Positions 27,625-35,916 of a stretch of DNA of 64,000 nucleotides are shown here, piece by piece. Position 1 is the first letter of the stretch, and each line of letters starts with the position of its first letter. The position numbers and the translations under genes were made by a program. The notes beneath the pieces were generated by a model. The model did not search any database, had not been told where the DNA came from, and saw nothing but the letters and a program-made list of their open reading frames with translations. Location of the stretch: NCBI RefSeq assembly GCF_902170785.1, contig NZ_CABHYG010000009.1, positions 372,001 through 436,000 on the forward strand. The letters are read 5' to 3'. Origin of the DNA: Yersinia proxima. GTDB taxonomy: Bacteria; Pseudomonadota; Gammaproteobacteria; Enterobacterales; Enterobacteriaceae.

Positions 27625-28929
27625 TCATACATGGGGTTGCTGATTCTTGACCTGAGAAAACGCCGTCATCAACTTCACCACATCTTGCATCCCAATATTC
27701 ACCTGATGGATAACTTCACCGGCATCTTGGGTCAGCGTGACTCCGCCGCCAGCCTGCTCGACACATACTCCCATGCCCTTAATCGCCGCCATCACACCGT
27801 TCTGAATCGTCTTGGTCATATGCTCGATTTCAGTGGCTGCTTTACGTGAACTTTCTGCCAATATGCGCACTTCACTCGCCACCACCGAAAAACCCTTACC
27901 GTGTTCACCGGCATGAGCCGCTTCTATTGAAGCATTGATTGCCAATAAGTTAGTTTGCGAGGAAATTTTGCGAATGGCTTCAACAATAGTGCCAATCTCG
28001 TTCGAGCAACGGCCTAACTCGCTGATAACATCTGAAGTTTCGCGAGCAACCGACTCCACTTCCTGCATTCCGCGAACTGCCTGCTGGACAATCTCAGCCC
28101 CTTGCGACGCTGACCGGTCGGTGGTTAATGATAAATGGTGCACATCACGAATCAGATTCTCTTCCTGCTCCTGCTGCAACATCAATTGCGTAATATCCTG
28201 CGCGATTTTCACCACTTTCAGTACCTGCCCCTCCTTGTCCATAATCGGGTTATAGCTCGCTTCCAGCCAAACACGCTGACCACGACTGTTCATGCGCTCA
28301 AAGCGCCCAACAATGAACTCACCACGGGCTAGCCGCTGCCAATGCAGACGATATTCATCGGAGTGAGCGAACTCTGGAGTACACAAAATCTGATGAGACT
28401 TATGCCGAATATCAGCCAGTGAATAACCAATAACATTTAGCAAATTATCATTGGCATCTAAAATAATACCTTGGGGTGTGAAGGTGATCATTCCCATTGA
28501 GCGATTTAGCGCAGCCAATAAACTCTGATGTTCCTGAGACTGCAACATTCGCTCAGTGACATCACTGGCAAGTTTAATAATTTCCACCACCCGGCCTTGG
28601 CTATCGAGCACCGGCGTATATGTCCCTTGTAGCCAAATAATAGTACCGTCTTTGCGAATGCGTTTAATATTATCGGTAATGGCCCGCCCTTCATTGAGCG
28701 ATTGCCAGTGACGACGGTAAGCATCACTTTGTACATATTTCGGGTCACAAAACAGTTTATGATGCTTCCCGACGACCTCTTCTCGTTGGTATCCCATAGC
28801 CTGTAGAAATAAGGTATTAGCGTGTTTTACTGTGCCATCAGGTTTGAAAATAATCATAGGGACGGCACTATCAATCGAGGTCAGTTCGGCGCGCTTTGAT
28901 ACATGAGATGAGCTGAAATTGAACAACAT
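27625..28929 (-). CDS. Soluble PAS-PAS methyl-accepting chemotaxis protein (BdlA-like)
   Basis: A 434-residue cytoplasmic signalling protein. PAS domain 1 spans about 18-130 and PAS domain 2 about 140-255; each ends with a PAC motif (VVEIIKLASDVTE, VLKVVKIAQDITQ). The methyl-accepting signalling domain is about 265-425, with the conserved tip SSQTNLLAINASIEAAHAG (residues about 346-364). No membrane segment or signal peptide is seen. This is the layout of Aer2/BdlA-like proteins, known to sense redox or control biofilm dispersal. Each PAS domain has nearby His and Cys residues, but a cofactor cannot be assigned. It is not near a che or fli cluster in this window. Confidence 0.88.
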   Translation of the reverse strand: MLFNFSSSHVSKRAELTSIDSAVPMIIFKPDGTVKHANTLFLQAMGYQREEVVGKHHKLFCDPKYVQSDAYRRHWQSLNEGRAITDNIKRIRKDGTIIWLQGTYTPVLDSQGRVVEIIKLASDVTERMLQSQEHQSLLAALNRSMGMITFTPQGIILDANDNLLNVIGYSLADIRHKSHQILCTPEFAHSDEYRLHWQRLARGEFIVGRFERMNSRGQRVWLEASYNPIMDKEGQVLKVVKIAQDITQLMLQQEQEENLIRDVHHLSLTTDRSASQGAEIVQQAVRGMQEVESVARETSDVISELGRCSNEIGTIVEAIRKISSQTNLLAINASIEAAHAGEHGKGFSVVASEVRILAESSRKAATEIEHMTKTIQNGVMAAIKGMGVCVEQAGGGVTLTQDAGEVIHQVNIGMQDVVKLMTAFSQVKNQQPHV

Positions 28930-29314
28930 AAGTTGAGTCCTTATGGTGAAAGATCGTGCTGCAAATAAGTCATGTGACCATTAACGTGTTTGCACAACAA
29001 AACCCAGAAAACCCTTAATAGAATTTTCTTTAAGTTTTATTCTTCACCCTGGACGATGAGATAGTTGAGTAAATAAAATTAAATATAGAGAAAAAATCAA
29101 AATAAAACCTACACTTGTCGGCTATATTGCCTAACTAAGAATTATCTTAATTAGCATAGCCGAAAGTATTTAGATTGACAGCCAACTAAGCAATATTGAA
29201 ATAAAATATTAAGAAATAGGGCAATATCCAGATAAGTGGATATTGCCACCAGACGGCCAGTAAACCTATTACGTTAAACTGATACAAGTCAGTGATTCGG
29301 GTAAATGCACCCCG
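28930..29314. other. Intergenic region between MCP and rlmF, with rlmF terminator
   Basis: 385 bp with no gene. Part of it is the promoter region of the MCP gene. GGCAATATCCA/TGGATATTGCC (29220-29247) forms an 11-bp stem that, read leftward, is followed by CTATTTCTTAATATTTTATTT, a plausible terminator for rlmF on the minus strand. Confidence 0.6.
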
Positions 29315-30310
29315 CTAATCCTGCTGTAGCGTCAAGGACGTAGGGGATGACCAGCGTTCAGCTTTCCAGGCCGCCTGTTGCTCCGGCGTCAGGAACGTCC
29401 ATGCAACAAAGCGGCTGACTTTCTGCCCTTGGGCCATATCAATGGTACGAACTTCAACCGCATTGGCGTAACGCAGAGCATGATAGATAGCAGGTAATGT
29501 TGTCTTTTTAGAGATCAGTGAAGTAAACCAGAAGCAGTTTTGTGCCTTGGTCGCGCTCTCTGCCACCATGCGGCTGACAAAACCTTCTTCCCCGCCCTCA
29601 CACCACAGCTCACTATTTTTGCCACCAAAGTTTTGCACCGGCTTGGCTGCAACTTCACTTTTACCCAGTTTATGCAGTTTGCGCCGCGTGGTTGCTGCTG
29701 CTTCTTCTGCTGAGCCGTGGAACGGTGGATTACACAATGTGGCATCGTAGCGTTCATTCACCGCCAAGATACCGTCGAAAATCGCTTGCGGATTTTTTTG
29801 TTGCTTAAGTCGCAGGGTATTTTTCAGTGTCGGATTCATGGATACCACCATTTTGGCCGCACTCAAGGCTTGCGGGTCAATGTCAGTCCCGGTGAAGCGC
29901 CAGCCGTATTCCCGTTGACCAATAATAGGATAAATACAGTTCGCTCCCACACCAATATCCAGTATCGTAATATTCTTACCTTGCGGGATAACTCCGTCAT
30001 TGCAGCTGGCTAATAAATCAGCGAGATGATGCACATAATCGGCACGACCTGGAATCGGTGGACATAAAAAGTCAGCCGGAATATCCCAATATTCAATACC
30101 ATAAAAATGTTTTAATAATGCTTTATTCAGCATTTTTACTGCCAGTGGGGAGGCGAAGTCGATAGAAATATCCCCGTAAGCAGTCGGTGCCAAAAAAGGG
30201 ATTAGCTCGGGGCAACTCGCTGAAAGAGCATCAAAGTCATAACGTGAGCGATGACGGTTGCGCGGGTGCAATCCACTTTTTTCTTTCGGGAATACTTTTT
30301 TGTTTTCCAT
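29315..30310 (-). CDS. rlmF: 23S rRNA (adenine(1618)-N6)-methyltransferase
   Basis: Methylates A1618 of 23S rRNA using SAM. The 331-residue reading from ATG 30310 has the family N terminus KSGLHPRNRHRSRYDF, the SAM-binding motif DIGVGANCIYPIIG, the catalytic N6-adenine motif NPPF (in TLCNPPFHGS) and WCEGGEEGF. The ATG at 30355 is also in frame and would add 15 residues; the later start has a GAGAG ribosome site. E. coli RlmF is 308 residues. Confidence 0.93.
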   Translation of the reverse strand: MENKKVFPKEKSGLHPRNRHRSRYDFDALSASCPELIPFLAPTAYGDISIDFASPLAVKMLNKALLKHFYGIEYWDIPADFLCPPIPGRADYVHHLADLLASCNDGVIPQGKNITILDIGVGANCIYPIIGQREYGWRFTGTDIDPQALSAAKMVVSMNPTLKNTLRLKQQKNPQAIFDGILAVNERYDATLCNPPFHGSAEEAAATTRRKLHKLGKSEVAAKPVQNFGGKNSELWCEGGEEGFVSRMVAESATKAQNCFWFTSLISKKTTLPAIYHALRYANAVEVRTIDMAQGQKVSRFVAWTFLTPEQQAAWKAERWSSPTSLTLQQD

Positions 30311-30481
30311 CGTACTGACTCTCTGATAGGCATTTTCTGGCGCGTAAGATAGCATAAATTCATGTGAAACGGGTCAGCAGCAAAAGAGGCTACTCGCTAT
30401 CCGTCGATTTATCTCAAACCAGAATACCGGATGAATTAATCTTTTCTGGCCTTATCTGACCATGGTGCAATGTAGGAATGT

Positions 30482-31123
30482 ATGAGCGCAGAAAACTATT
30501 ATTACTACGAACCAGCAGCAGGCCACGGTCTGCCGCATGATCCACTGAAATCCATTATTAGCCCGCGTCCAATTGGTTGGATCTCCTCGGTAAGCGGGTC
30601 TGGGCAACGTAATCTTGCACCTTATAGTTTCTTTAATTGCTTTAGTGACCGCCCACCAATTATTGGTTTTTCCAGTAGTGGTTGGAAAGATAGCGTAGCG
30701 AATATCACCGAAACCGGGGAATTTGTCTGGAATCTGGCGACCCGCCCACTGGCCGAGGCCATGAATAATAGCTCAGCCTCTCTGCCACGGGATCAAGATG
30801 AGTTTCAGTTTGCCGGATTGACAGCCAGACGTGGACGCCGAGTCAATGTCGATTGCGTGGTAGAAAGTCCGGTTAATTTTGAATGTAAATTGACGCAATG
30901 CATTCAGTTAAAAAATGCTGAAGGTGCAGTAATTGATAACTGGCTGGTATTAGGTGAAGTTATCGCTGTGCACATTCATGCTGGACTGCTCAATGCCGAG
31001 GGGATTTACCAAACGGCCGCTGCTCAACCTATTTTACGTGGCGGTGGCCCCAGTGCTTATTACCAGATTACCGATGATTTGCGGTTTGATCTGTTACGGC
31101 CAGAGGGGATGAAACCTCGGTAA
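30482..31123 (+). CDS. Flavin reductase-like FMN-binding protein
   Basis: A 213-residue protein of the flavin reductase-like, FMN-binding split-barrel family. The N-terminal YYEPAAGHGLPHDPLKSIISPRPIGWISSVSGSG motif is typical of its conserved domain (residues about 18-170): SPRPIGWIS begins the FMN loop, LAPYSFFNCFSDRPPIIGFS follows, and LVLGEVIAVHI is near the end. The C terminus YYQIT binds near the flavin in homologs. Homologs reduce flavin or act in small-molecule oxidation. The start has a TAGGAA ribosome site. It is divergent from rlmF; no operon is apparent. Confidence 0.88.
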   Translation: MSAENYYYYEPAAGHGLPHDPLKSIISPRPIGWISSVSGSGQRNLAPYSFFNCFSDRPPIIGFSSSGWKDSVANITETGEFVWNLATRPLAEAMNNSSASLPRDQDEFQFAGLTARRGRRVNVDCVVESPVNFECKLTQCIQLKNAEGAVIDNWLVLGEVIAVHIHAGLLNAEGIYQTAAAQPILRGGGPSAYYQITDDLRFDLLRPEGMKPR

Positions 31124-31181
31124 TTATAAGTCAAATATTTTGAATGAATAACTCAATTCTATCCGGTTTTAAAATTTCAAC

Positions 31182-31220
31182 AAGGGCGTAATATAGCTTC
31201 CATCGAAAGGAAACGCCCTT
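31182..31220 (+). promoter_or_regulatory. Hairpin in the leader of the YbiJ-like gene
   Basis: AAGGGCGT (31182-31189) pairs with ACGCCCTT (31213-31220), and an inner TTCC/GGAA can extend it. It lies 29 bp before the ATG and could be a transcript leader structure or the tail of flavin reductase transcription. No T run follows. Confidence 0.35.
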
Positions 31221-31249
31221 TCAATCTTAAAATCGAATAGGAATACATC

Positions 31250-31510
31250 ATGAAAAGCATCAAAAATTTCGTTGCAGTTATCGCCCTGTCTACTTTATCT
31301 TTCGGTAGTTTTGCTGCTGAATACGTTAGCAGCCAGGATGCAGCTAAATTAGAGCAAGTTGGTGTAATCTCCGTCAGTGGCGTCACTGACCTGAGCAGCT
31401 TGAAAGCACAACTGGCAGAAAAAGCAGATGCTGCTGGTGCTAAAGCCTTCACTATCACTTCAGCGACAGGCAATAACTTGATGCACGGTACTGCGGTTAT
31501 TTATAATTAA
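31250..31510 (+). CDS. ybiJ: YdgH/BhsA/McbA-like (DUF1471) periplasmic protein, YbiJ-like
   Basis: An 86-residue exported protein, as long as E. coli YbiJ. A signal peptide (cleavage after GSFA, about residue 22) precedes a single DUF1471 domain: LEQVGVISVSGVTDLSSLKAQLAEKADAAGAKAFTITSATGNNLMHGTAVIYN fits the family pattern. DUF1471 proteins are small stress-responsive periplasmic proteins linked to biofilm and acid or peroxide response. The symbol is given from similarity and neighbourhood (E. coli ybiI, ybiJ and ybiC are close together). A strong terminator follows. Confidence 0.82.
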   Translation: MKSIKNFVAVIALSTLSFGSFAAEYVSSQDAAKLEQVGVISVSGVTDLSSLKAQLAEKADAAGAKAFTITSATGNNLMHGTAVIYN

Positions 31511-31575
31511 TTTACCCTTAGATACATTACAGCAATGTAGTTGGAGTTTATCAGCCCTGTCATTGCCGTAAGAGA

Positions 31576-31609
31576 AAAAGCCCATCAGCAAACCTGATGG
31601 GCTTTTTTT
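31576..31609. terminator. Bidirectional terminator, YbiJ-like gene and M3 peptidase gene
   Basis: AAAAGCCCATCAG/CTGATGGGCTTTT with a CAAAC loop, with T runs available on both strands. Confidence 0.93.
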
Positions 31610-31628
31610 ATATAAAAAAAACAATACA

Positions 31629-33491
31629 CTATACTGACTTGAGCCGTGCATTTATTGCGCTCGCGAATGTGCGACACATTGCCTCATCACCTTGCAGATT
31701 GTCAGCCAGCTGTTCATCCCCATCAACTACTCGCAAAGTGACATTTAAGTCAAAATCTGCTGCCGATTGTGGGCGTATTGCCGCCAGTTCAATTGTCTTC
31801 TGTGCCTCGCACCAGGCTTCTTCAACGGTTTGATTACACACCTTGGCCAGATAATCTGGATTGAAACCTTCTCCGGTCAAGCTGCGCAATGTCTCATCGT
31901 GACTGACACTATTACCAGGACGCCAATAATGTTCGGCGAGATCAGGGCCAATAGCCGGGTTGTCCGTCAGATAACCGTCACGCTTGAGGAAGAATGCCCT
32001 GGTCTGCTCTACGGCCATCAATGCCAATAAATAACCTTGATAGGAGCAAGCGGATTCCATTGATAACAAATGCGGGATAGCCAATGTCGGACGTGGACTG
32101 CCGCTGACACCCAGAATTTTTAGCTCAATATCTCGAGCAAGCTGAGTCATCGCCTCTGGCGTGCATTGTGATTCATCCCACTGATAGAGCTGCCATTCAA
32201 AATAGGGCACCAATAAAATATGGCGATCATTAAAAGCTCGCATAGGTTGTCGCGCCTGAATACTGTCCTGAATTAATGCATCAGGAACGGATTCACCCGC
32301 ACTATTTTTAGCATAACGTTTTAACCAATCAGCATCATCAAGCAGGCTATCACAGAACATGGATTGCGTTTCGGCATAAGCCATCGAAGTTGGTGGGAAT
32401 TCCTGTGAGAAACATGGCGAGTTTTGCACAATATTAGAAAAATGAGCCGCATGACCACCTTCGTGGAATAAGGTATTTAGGCCCGAAGCACCACTTCCAA
32501 CCTGATCCGGTTTAGCCAAACTCGTGAAGTTGATCCGCGCCGGTATCCATTTCCCCTGATCAACAAAAGGCGGTACTGGCCCATGCATAAACCCATTTTC
32601 ATATTTCCCTTTGCGCACCAGCAGGTCTAAATTCATCTGTGCGCCACGAAAACCAATATGCAGCCGCTTAAAGCTCTTGATCCAGCGGTCGAGTGACTCA
32701 GCAAAGGGGAAATAAGGGTCTAATTGGCGGGTAACATCACCCCCACTGGCGAAGCGGATATTCCATGGTTCCAGCGTTTCTGGGCCTTTCTCTTCAGCTA
32801 ATTGCTGCAAACTACGTAAATTTGCCTCGCGCGTCTGTTCTTCGAAACGATCCAAAATGGCAAATAGCTGTTCCGGCGTCATCTGTTCGGTTTTATTTAC
32901 TTTGTAATCAAAATAATTGCGATAACCTAATTTTCGCGCAAAACGATTACGTAAACTAATTAGTTCAGGCAAGCCATTGCGTAGTAGCCATTGTTCCAGC
33001 TCACGTAATGCCAAATGCGAACTGTATCGACATTCCGCATTCTCATTGGTGCCTTGGTTAGTCAGTAACTCCCCCAAGGAAGCCGGAACCCGCTCACCGG
33101 CAGTATTTAAATGTGTCAAGGTGAAGGCTTTGCGCCGCTGGTAAAACGATGATTCGGCAGCAATAATCTTATCAAGTAAGGCTTGTGTGCTCGGATCTTC
33201 AATGGCATTACAATCAAAAAAGCGATACCACCCCTGCAAGCCGTGCAGTAACTCATCACGCTCCGCGGTAGCGGGTTCACTTTCTAACTGAGTAATCAGA
33301 TCACGTAATTCCTTTAAACGATGGCTCTGTGAAATAAAACGCTTATAAACAGTCTCAGCCGCGGAAAACTGCTGTGCAATATCATCTCCACCCAGCCCCA
33401 TGTAGTTCTGCCAGAAAAGATCTTCTTTGGCCTGATGAACAGCCAGATAATCCTTGTTCAAAGCAGTAAAGTAGTTCAATGCTTGTTGCAT
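31629..33491 (-). CDS. M3 family metallopeptidase
   Basis: A 620-residue zinc endopeptidase of the oligoendopeptidase F / thimet class. The zinc site HEGGH is at 343-347, with the third ligand Glu374 in YAETQ. No signal peptide is seen, so it is probably cytosolic. The start at 33491 has AAGGAACGCT upstream; the ORF begins six codons earlier at 33509. It probably degrades short peptides. The mixed acidic and aromatic region near residues 270-330 forms the substrate channel in family members. It is not in an operon with the neighbours; ybiB lies about 220 bp upstream. Confidence 0.88.
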   Translation of the reverse strand: MQQALNYFTALNKDYLAVHQAKEDLFWQNYMGLGGDDIAQQFSAAETVYKRFISQSHRLKELRDLITQLESEPATAERDELLHGLQGWYRFFDCNAIEDPSTQALLDKIIAAESSFYQRRKAFTLTHLNTAGERVPASLGELLTNQGTNENAECRYSSHLALRELEQWLLRNGLPELISLRNRFARKLGYRNYFDYKVNKTEQMTPEQLFAILDRFEEQTREANLRSLQQLAEEKGPETLEPWNIRFASGGDVTRQLDPYFPFAESLDRWIKSFKRLHIGFRGAQMNLDLLVRKGKYENGFMHGPVPPFVDQGKWIPARINFTSLAKPDQVGSGASGLNTLFHEGGHAAHFSNIVQNSPCFSQEFPPTSMAYAETQSMFCDSLLDDADWLKRYAKNSAGESVPDALIQDSIQARQPMRAFNDRHILLVPYFEWQLYQWDESQCTPEAMTQLARDIELKILGVSGSPRPTLAIPHLLSMESACSYQGYLLALMAVEQTRAFFLKRDGYLTDNPAIGPDLAEHYWRPGNSVSHDETLRSLTGEGFNPDYLAKVCNQTVEEAWCEAQKTIELAAIRPQSAADFDLNVTLRVVDGDEQLADNLQGDEAMCRTFASAINARLKSV

Positions 33492-33710
33492 AGCGTTCCT
33501 TTTCAGCAATTATTCGTTAAAACCTTATTAAGGCAGGAAAACAAAACGACTTATTCAGTCTATCACTATCAAAAATGACAACAAGCCACGATTATATTTA
33601 AATAAAAAACTTTATATTTTATAAAGTAAGATTCATTTAAATAGAAAAATATCCATTACAACTATTCATATAACCCAAACTTAATAAAATATACAATAAC
33701 ATCATGACAT

Positions 33711-34691
33711 CTACCGAGTGATGGTGATTCCGTATAAGTCATTAATCTGTTGCTGTGCAAGTTCGACTGTGTTCACCTGCCCCGCGGCAACTAAACAGCA
33801 TGCCAGCTGTTTTTGGATAGAATCTGGAATAGGTAAAACACCAGCCAAACAATCCTCAATCCAGCGTGCGGTTATAGCTGCATCTTTCGACGAAGGTAAT
33901 TCAAGCTCACCCGGTTCTGGTTGGCGATCCAGTAAAATTTGCTGCTCACCGTTATTGATATAGTGAATTGGCGGGCAACGTAACGGGTTTGCATAAACTT
34001 CCCCTTCAGTCCCTTGTTGTAGCAGTGCTGGAGCACTGATCGCCTGGAAAAAGCCGCCAACTTTTTGCATATATTCTGGATGAGATACACTGGCAAGGCG
34101 CAGTGCTTGATCGTGAATAAAGGGTGTAGCCAACTTTGCCAAAGTGTGACTGCTGTTTCTGACCCCCATACGCCAGCGTTGCTGTAATTGTTCGTCCAAT
34201 TGAGCGGATAGCGCTGAAACGGGAATAAACACCGGCAGCCCGTTATCCAAACGCTGTTGAGCCTCTGCTGAGTTGTGTGACCAGGGGATGTTTAATTGTT
34301 GGAAAATCTCGGCGCTGGTCACCCGACTGCTATCTTCTATCACACCGTGAACCACTACCGGCAATCCAAGGCGTGAAAGCAATAATGCTAATAACGGGGT
34401 GAGATTGGCTTGTTTACGCGCTCCGTTGTAGCTCGGAATGACGACGGGTAATGGGTGGCCAGCAGGGGCACGCAATACCATCATCTGTTCCTGCATCGCC
34501 TGATAAAATCCCAGAATTTCCTGCTCTGACTCACCTTTGATACGAAATGCAATCAGAATCCCTCCCAGTTCCAGCGCCGGTACTTGCCCTGCCAACATAG
34601 CTTTATACAATTCGTAGGCGGTGTTCTTATCCAGGTCACGGGCATGATTTTTACCACGCCCAATCTCTTTGATAATTTTGCTGTAATCCAT
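33711..34691 (-). CDS. ybiB: YbiB, TrpD-like nucleic-acid-binding protein
   Basis: A 326-residue protein of the anthranilate phosphoribosyltransferase fold (glycosyltransferase family 3). The N-terminal helical domain is about 1-65, and IPSYNGARKQANLTPLLALLLSRLG is the core. E. coli YbiB (320 residues) was shown to bind nucleic acids nonspecifically rather than act as TrpD; that function is taken from the homolog. It lies downstream of dinG in E. coli, as here with aqpZ between. The start is preceded by a weak ribosome site. Confidence 0.9.
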   Translation of the reverse strand: MDYSKIIKEIGRGKNHARDLDKNTAYELYKAMLAGQVPALELGGILIAFRIKGESEQEILGFYQAMQEQMMVLRAPAGHPLPVVIPSYNGARKQANLTPLLALLLSRLGLPVVVHGVIEDSSRVTSAEIFQQLNIPWSHNSAEAQQRLDNGLPVFIPVSALSAQLDEQLQQRWRMGVRNSSHTLAKLATPFIHDQALRLASVSHPEYMQKVGGFFQAISAPALLQQGTEGEVYANPLRCPPIHYINNGEQQILLDRQPEPGELELPSSKDAAITARWIEDCLAGVLPIPDSIQKQLACCLVAAGQVNTVELAQQQINDLYGITITR

Positions 34692-34854
34692 GGTGCGGCA
34701 TTTCCCCTATCAATGTTCCGAAAATATATATTACTTAAACTTTATCATCGATAGGGATGGATATGCCCGAAATAGTTATCAGGTTAAGTGGGGGATAAAA
34801 ACTGAAGATAGCAATATCTCTGGCGGGCTAATGGCAATAAGTTAGCGGGGGGAA

Positions 34855-34888
34855 ACAGACCACTGCGGAGAGTGAATCAGTGGCCTGT
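34855..34888 (-). terminator. Hairpin after aqpZ
   Basis: ACAGGCCACTG and CAGTGGTCTGT (one G-U pair) form an 11-bp stem just after the aqpZ stop, read leftward. There is no good T tract, so terminator function is uncertain. Confidence 0.45.
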
Positions 34889-34895
34889 ATATTCT

Positions 34896-35600
34896 CTATC
34901 TATTATTTAACTCTTCCGGTGGGCTAAACAACACACGGTAGATAGCTCCTCCTAAGGCTCCGCCGACTAAAGGTGCTAACCAAAATACCCATAACTGCTG
35001 TAATGCAATTCCACCAGCAAAAATGGCTACCCCGGTGCTACGGGCTGGATTAACTGAAGTGTTATCTACTGGAATGCTGATTAAGTGAATCAGTGTCAGG
35101 CACAGACCGATCGCCAGCGGAGCGGCGACTGCCGGAGAACGTATATCCGTCGCCCCCATAATCACCATCACGAACCCCATAGTTAGAATCACTTCGGCGA
35201 CCAATACCGCTTGTAAGCTATAACCCCCCGGTGAGCGTACGCCAAAGCCATTACTGGCAAAACCAGCGCTGACATCAAAACCGGCCTTGCCACTGGCGAT
35301 TAAATACAAAACCGCCGCTCCCGCTAGCCCCCCCAGCACTTGTGCGATGATATAGGGGATCAATTGCGTACCCGAAAAACGACCTCCGACCCATAAACCA
35401 AGCGATACCGCAGGATTAAAATGCGCACCAGAGACGTGCCCTAATGCATAAGCCATCGTGACAACAGTCAGCCCGAATGCCAACGCCACACCGAGAAATC
35501 CAATACCCGCCACCGGGAACATTGCCGCCAATACTGCACTGCCACACCCGCCTAACACCAGCCAGAAAGTGCCAATAAACTCTGCCATTAGCTGTTTCAT
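34896..35600 (-). CDS. aqpZ: Aquaporin Z
   Basis: A 234-residue inner-membrane water channel with six membrane segments and the two half-helix NPA motifs in [13 protein letters not shown] (about 61) and [11 protein letters not shown] (about 186). The selectivity-filter Arg follows the second NPA, and the His in [10 protein letters not shown] fits a water channel rather than a glycerol facilitator. It is about the same length as E. coli AqpZ (231). The ATG has a weak GATC-rich upstream region and no clear strong ribosome site. It is transcribed alone between dinG and ybiB. Confidence 0.95.
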   Translation of the reverse strand: MKQLMAEFIGTFWLVLGGCGSAVLAAMFPVAGIGFLGVALAFGLTVVTMAYALGHVSGAHFNPAVSLGLWVGGRFSGTQLIPYIIAQVLGGLAGAAVLYLIASGKAGFDVSAGFASNGFGVRSPGGYSLQAVLVAEVILTMGFVMVIMGATDIRSPAVAAPLAIGLCLTLIHLISIPVDNTSVNPARSTGVAIFAGGIALQQLWVFWLAPLVGGALGGAIYRVLFSPPEELNNR

Positions 35601-35916
35601 TCTGATCTACCTCTGCCCGCCAAATATGTCGATAGCAGTTAGCATTGCCGCTAACCAATAACCAGCAATTTTCACCGGAGGTACTGCCAGGCTTAACTTG
35701 TCAGAGTCAGCTCACCAGCGGTTGATATAATATTAGTCACTGGATTTATGCCTATCAGAAAAGATTTCAGATCAAATGGTTTTTTTCAGAAATTATTAAT
35801 TTGAGGGATGATATTTGCCATGAAATTGCAGTAAATCGCAATATAGGCTGGCAGATTATCAATCGGAATAATCACTCGCTCCGTTTCAATAATCAAACCA
35901 GCTTATCAAGCGGCTA
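35601..35916 (-). other. Intergenic region between aqpZ and dinG
   Basis: 316 bp without a credible gene, holding the aqpZ promoter region and the 3' end of the dinG message. GATATAATATT at 35723-35733 contains TATAAT on the plus strand; no matching gene is seen there. No strong terminator or repeat was found. Confidence 0.4.
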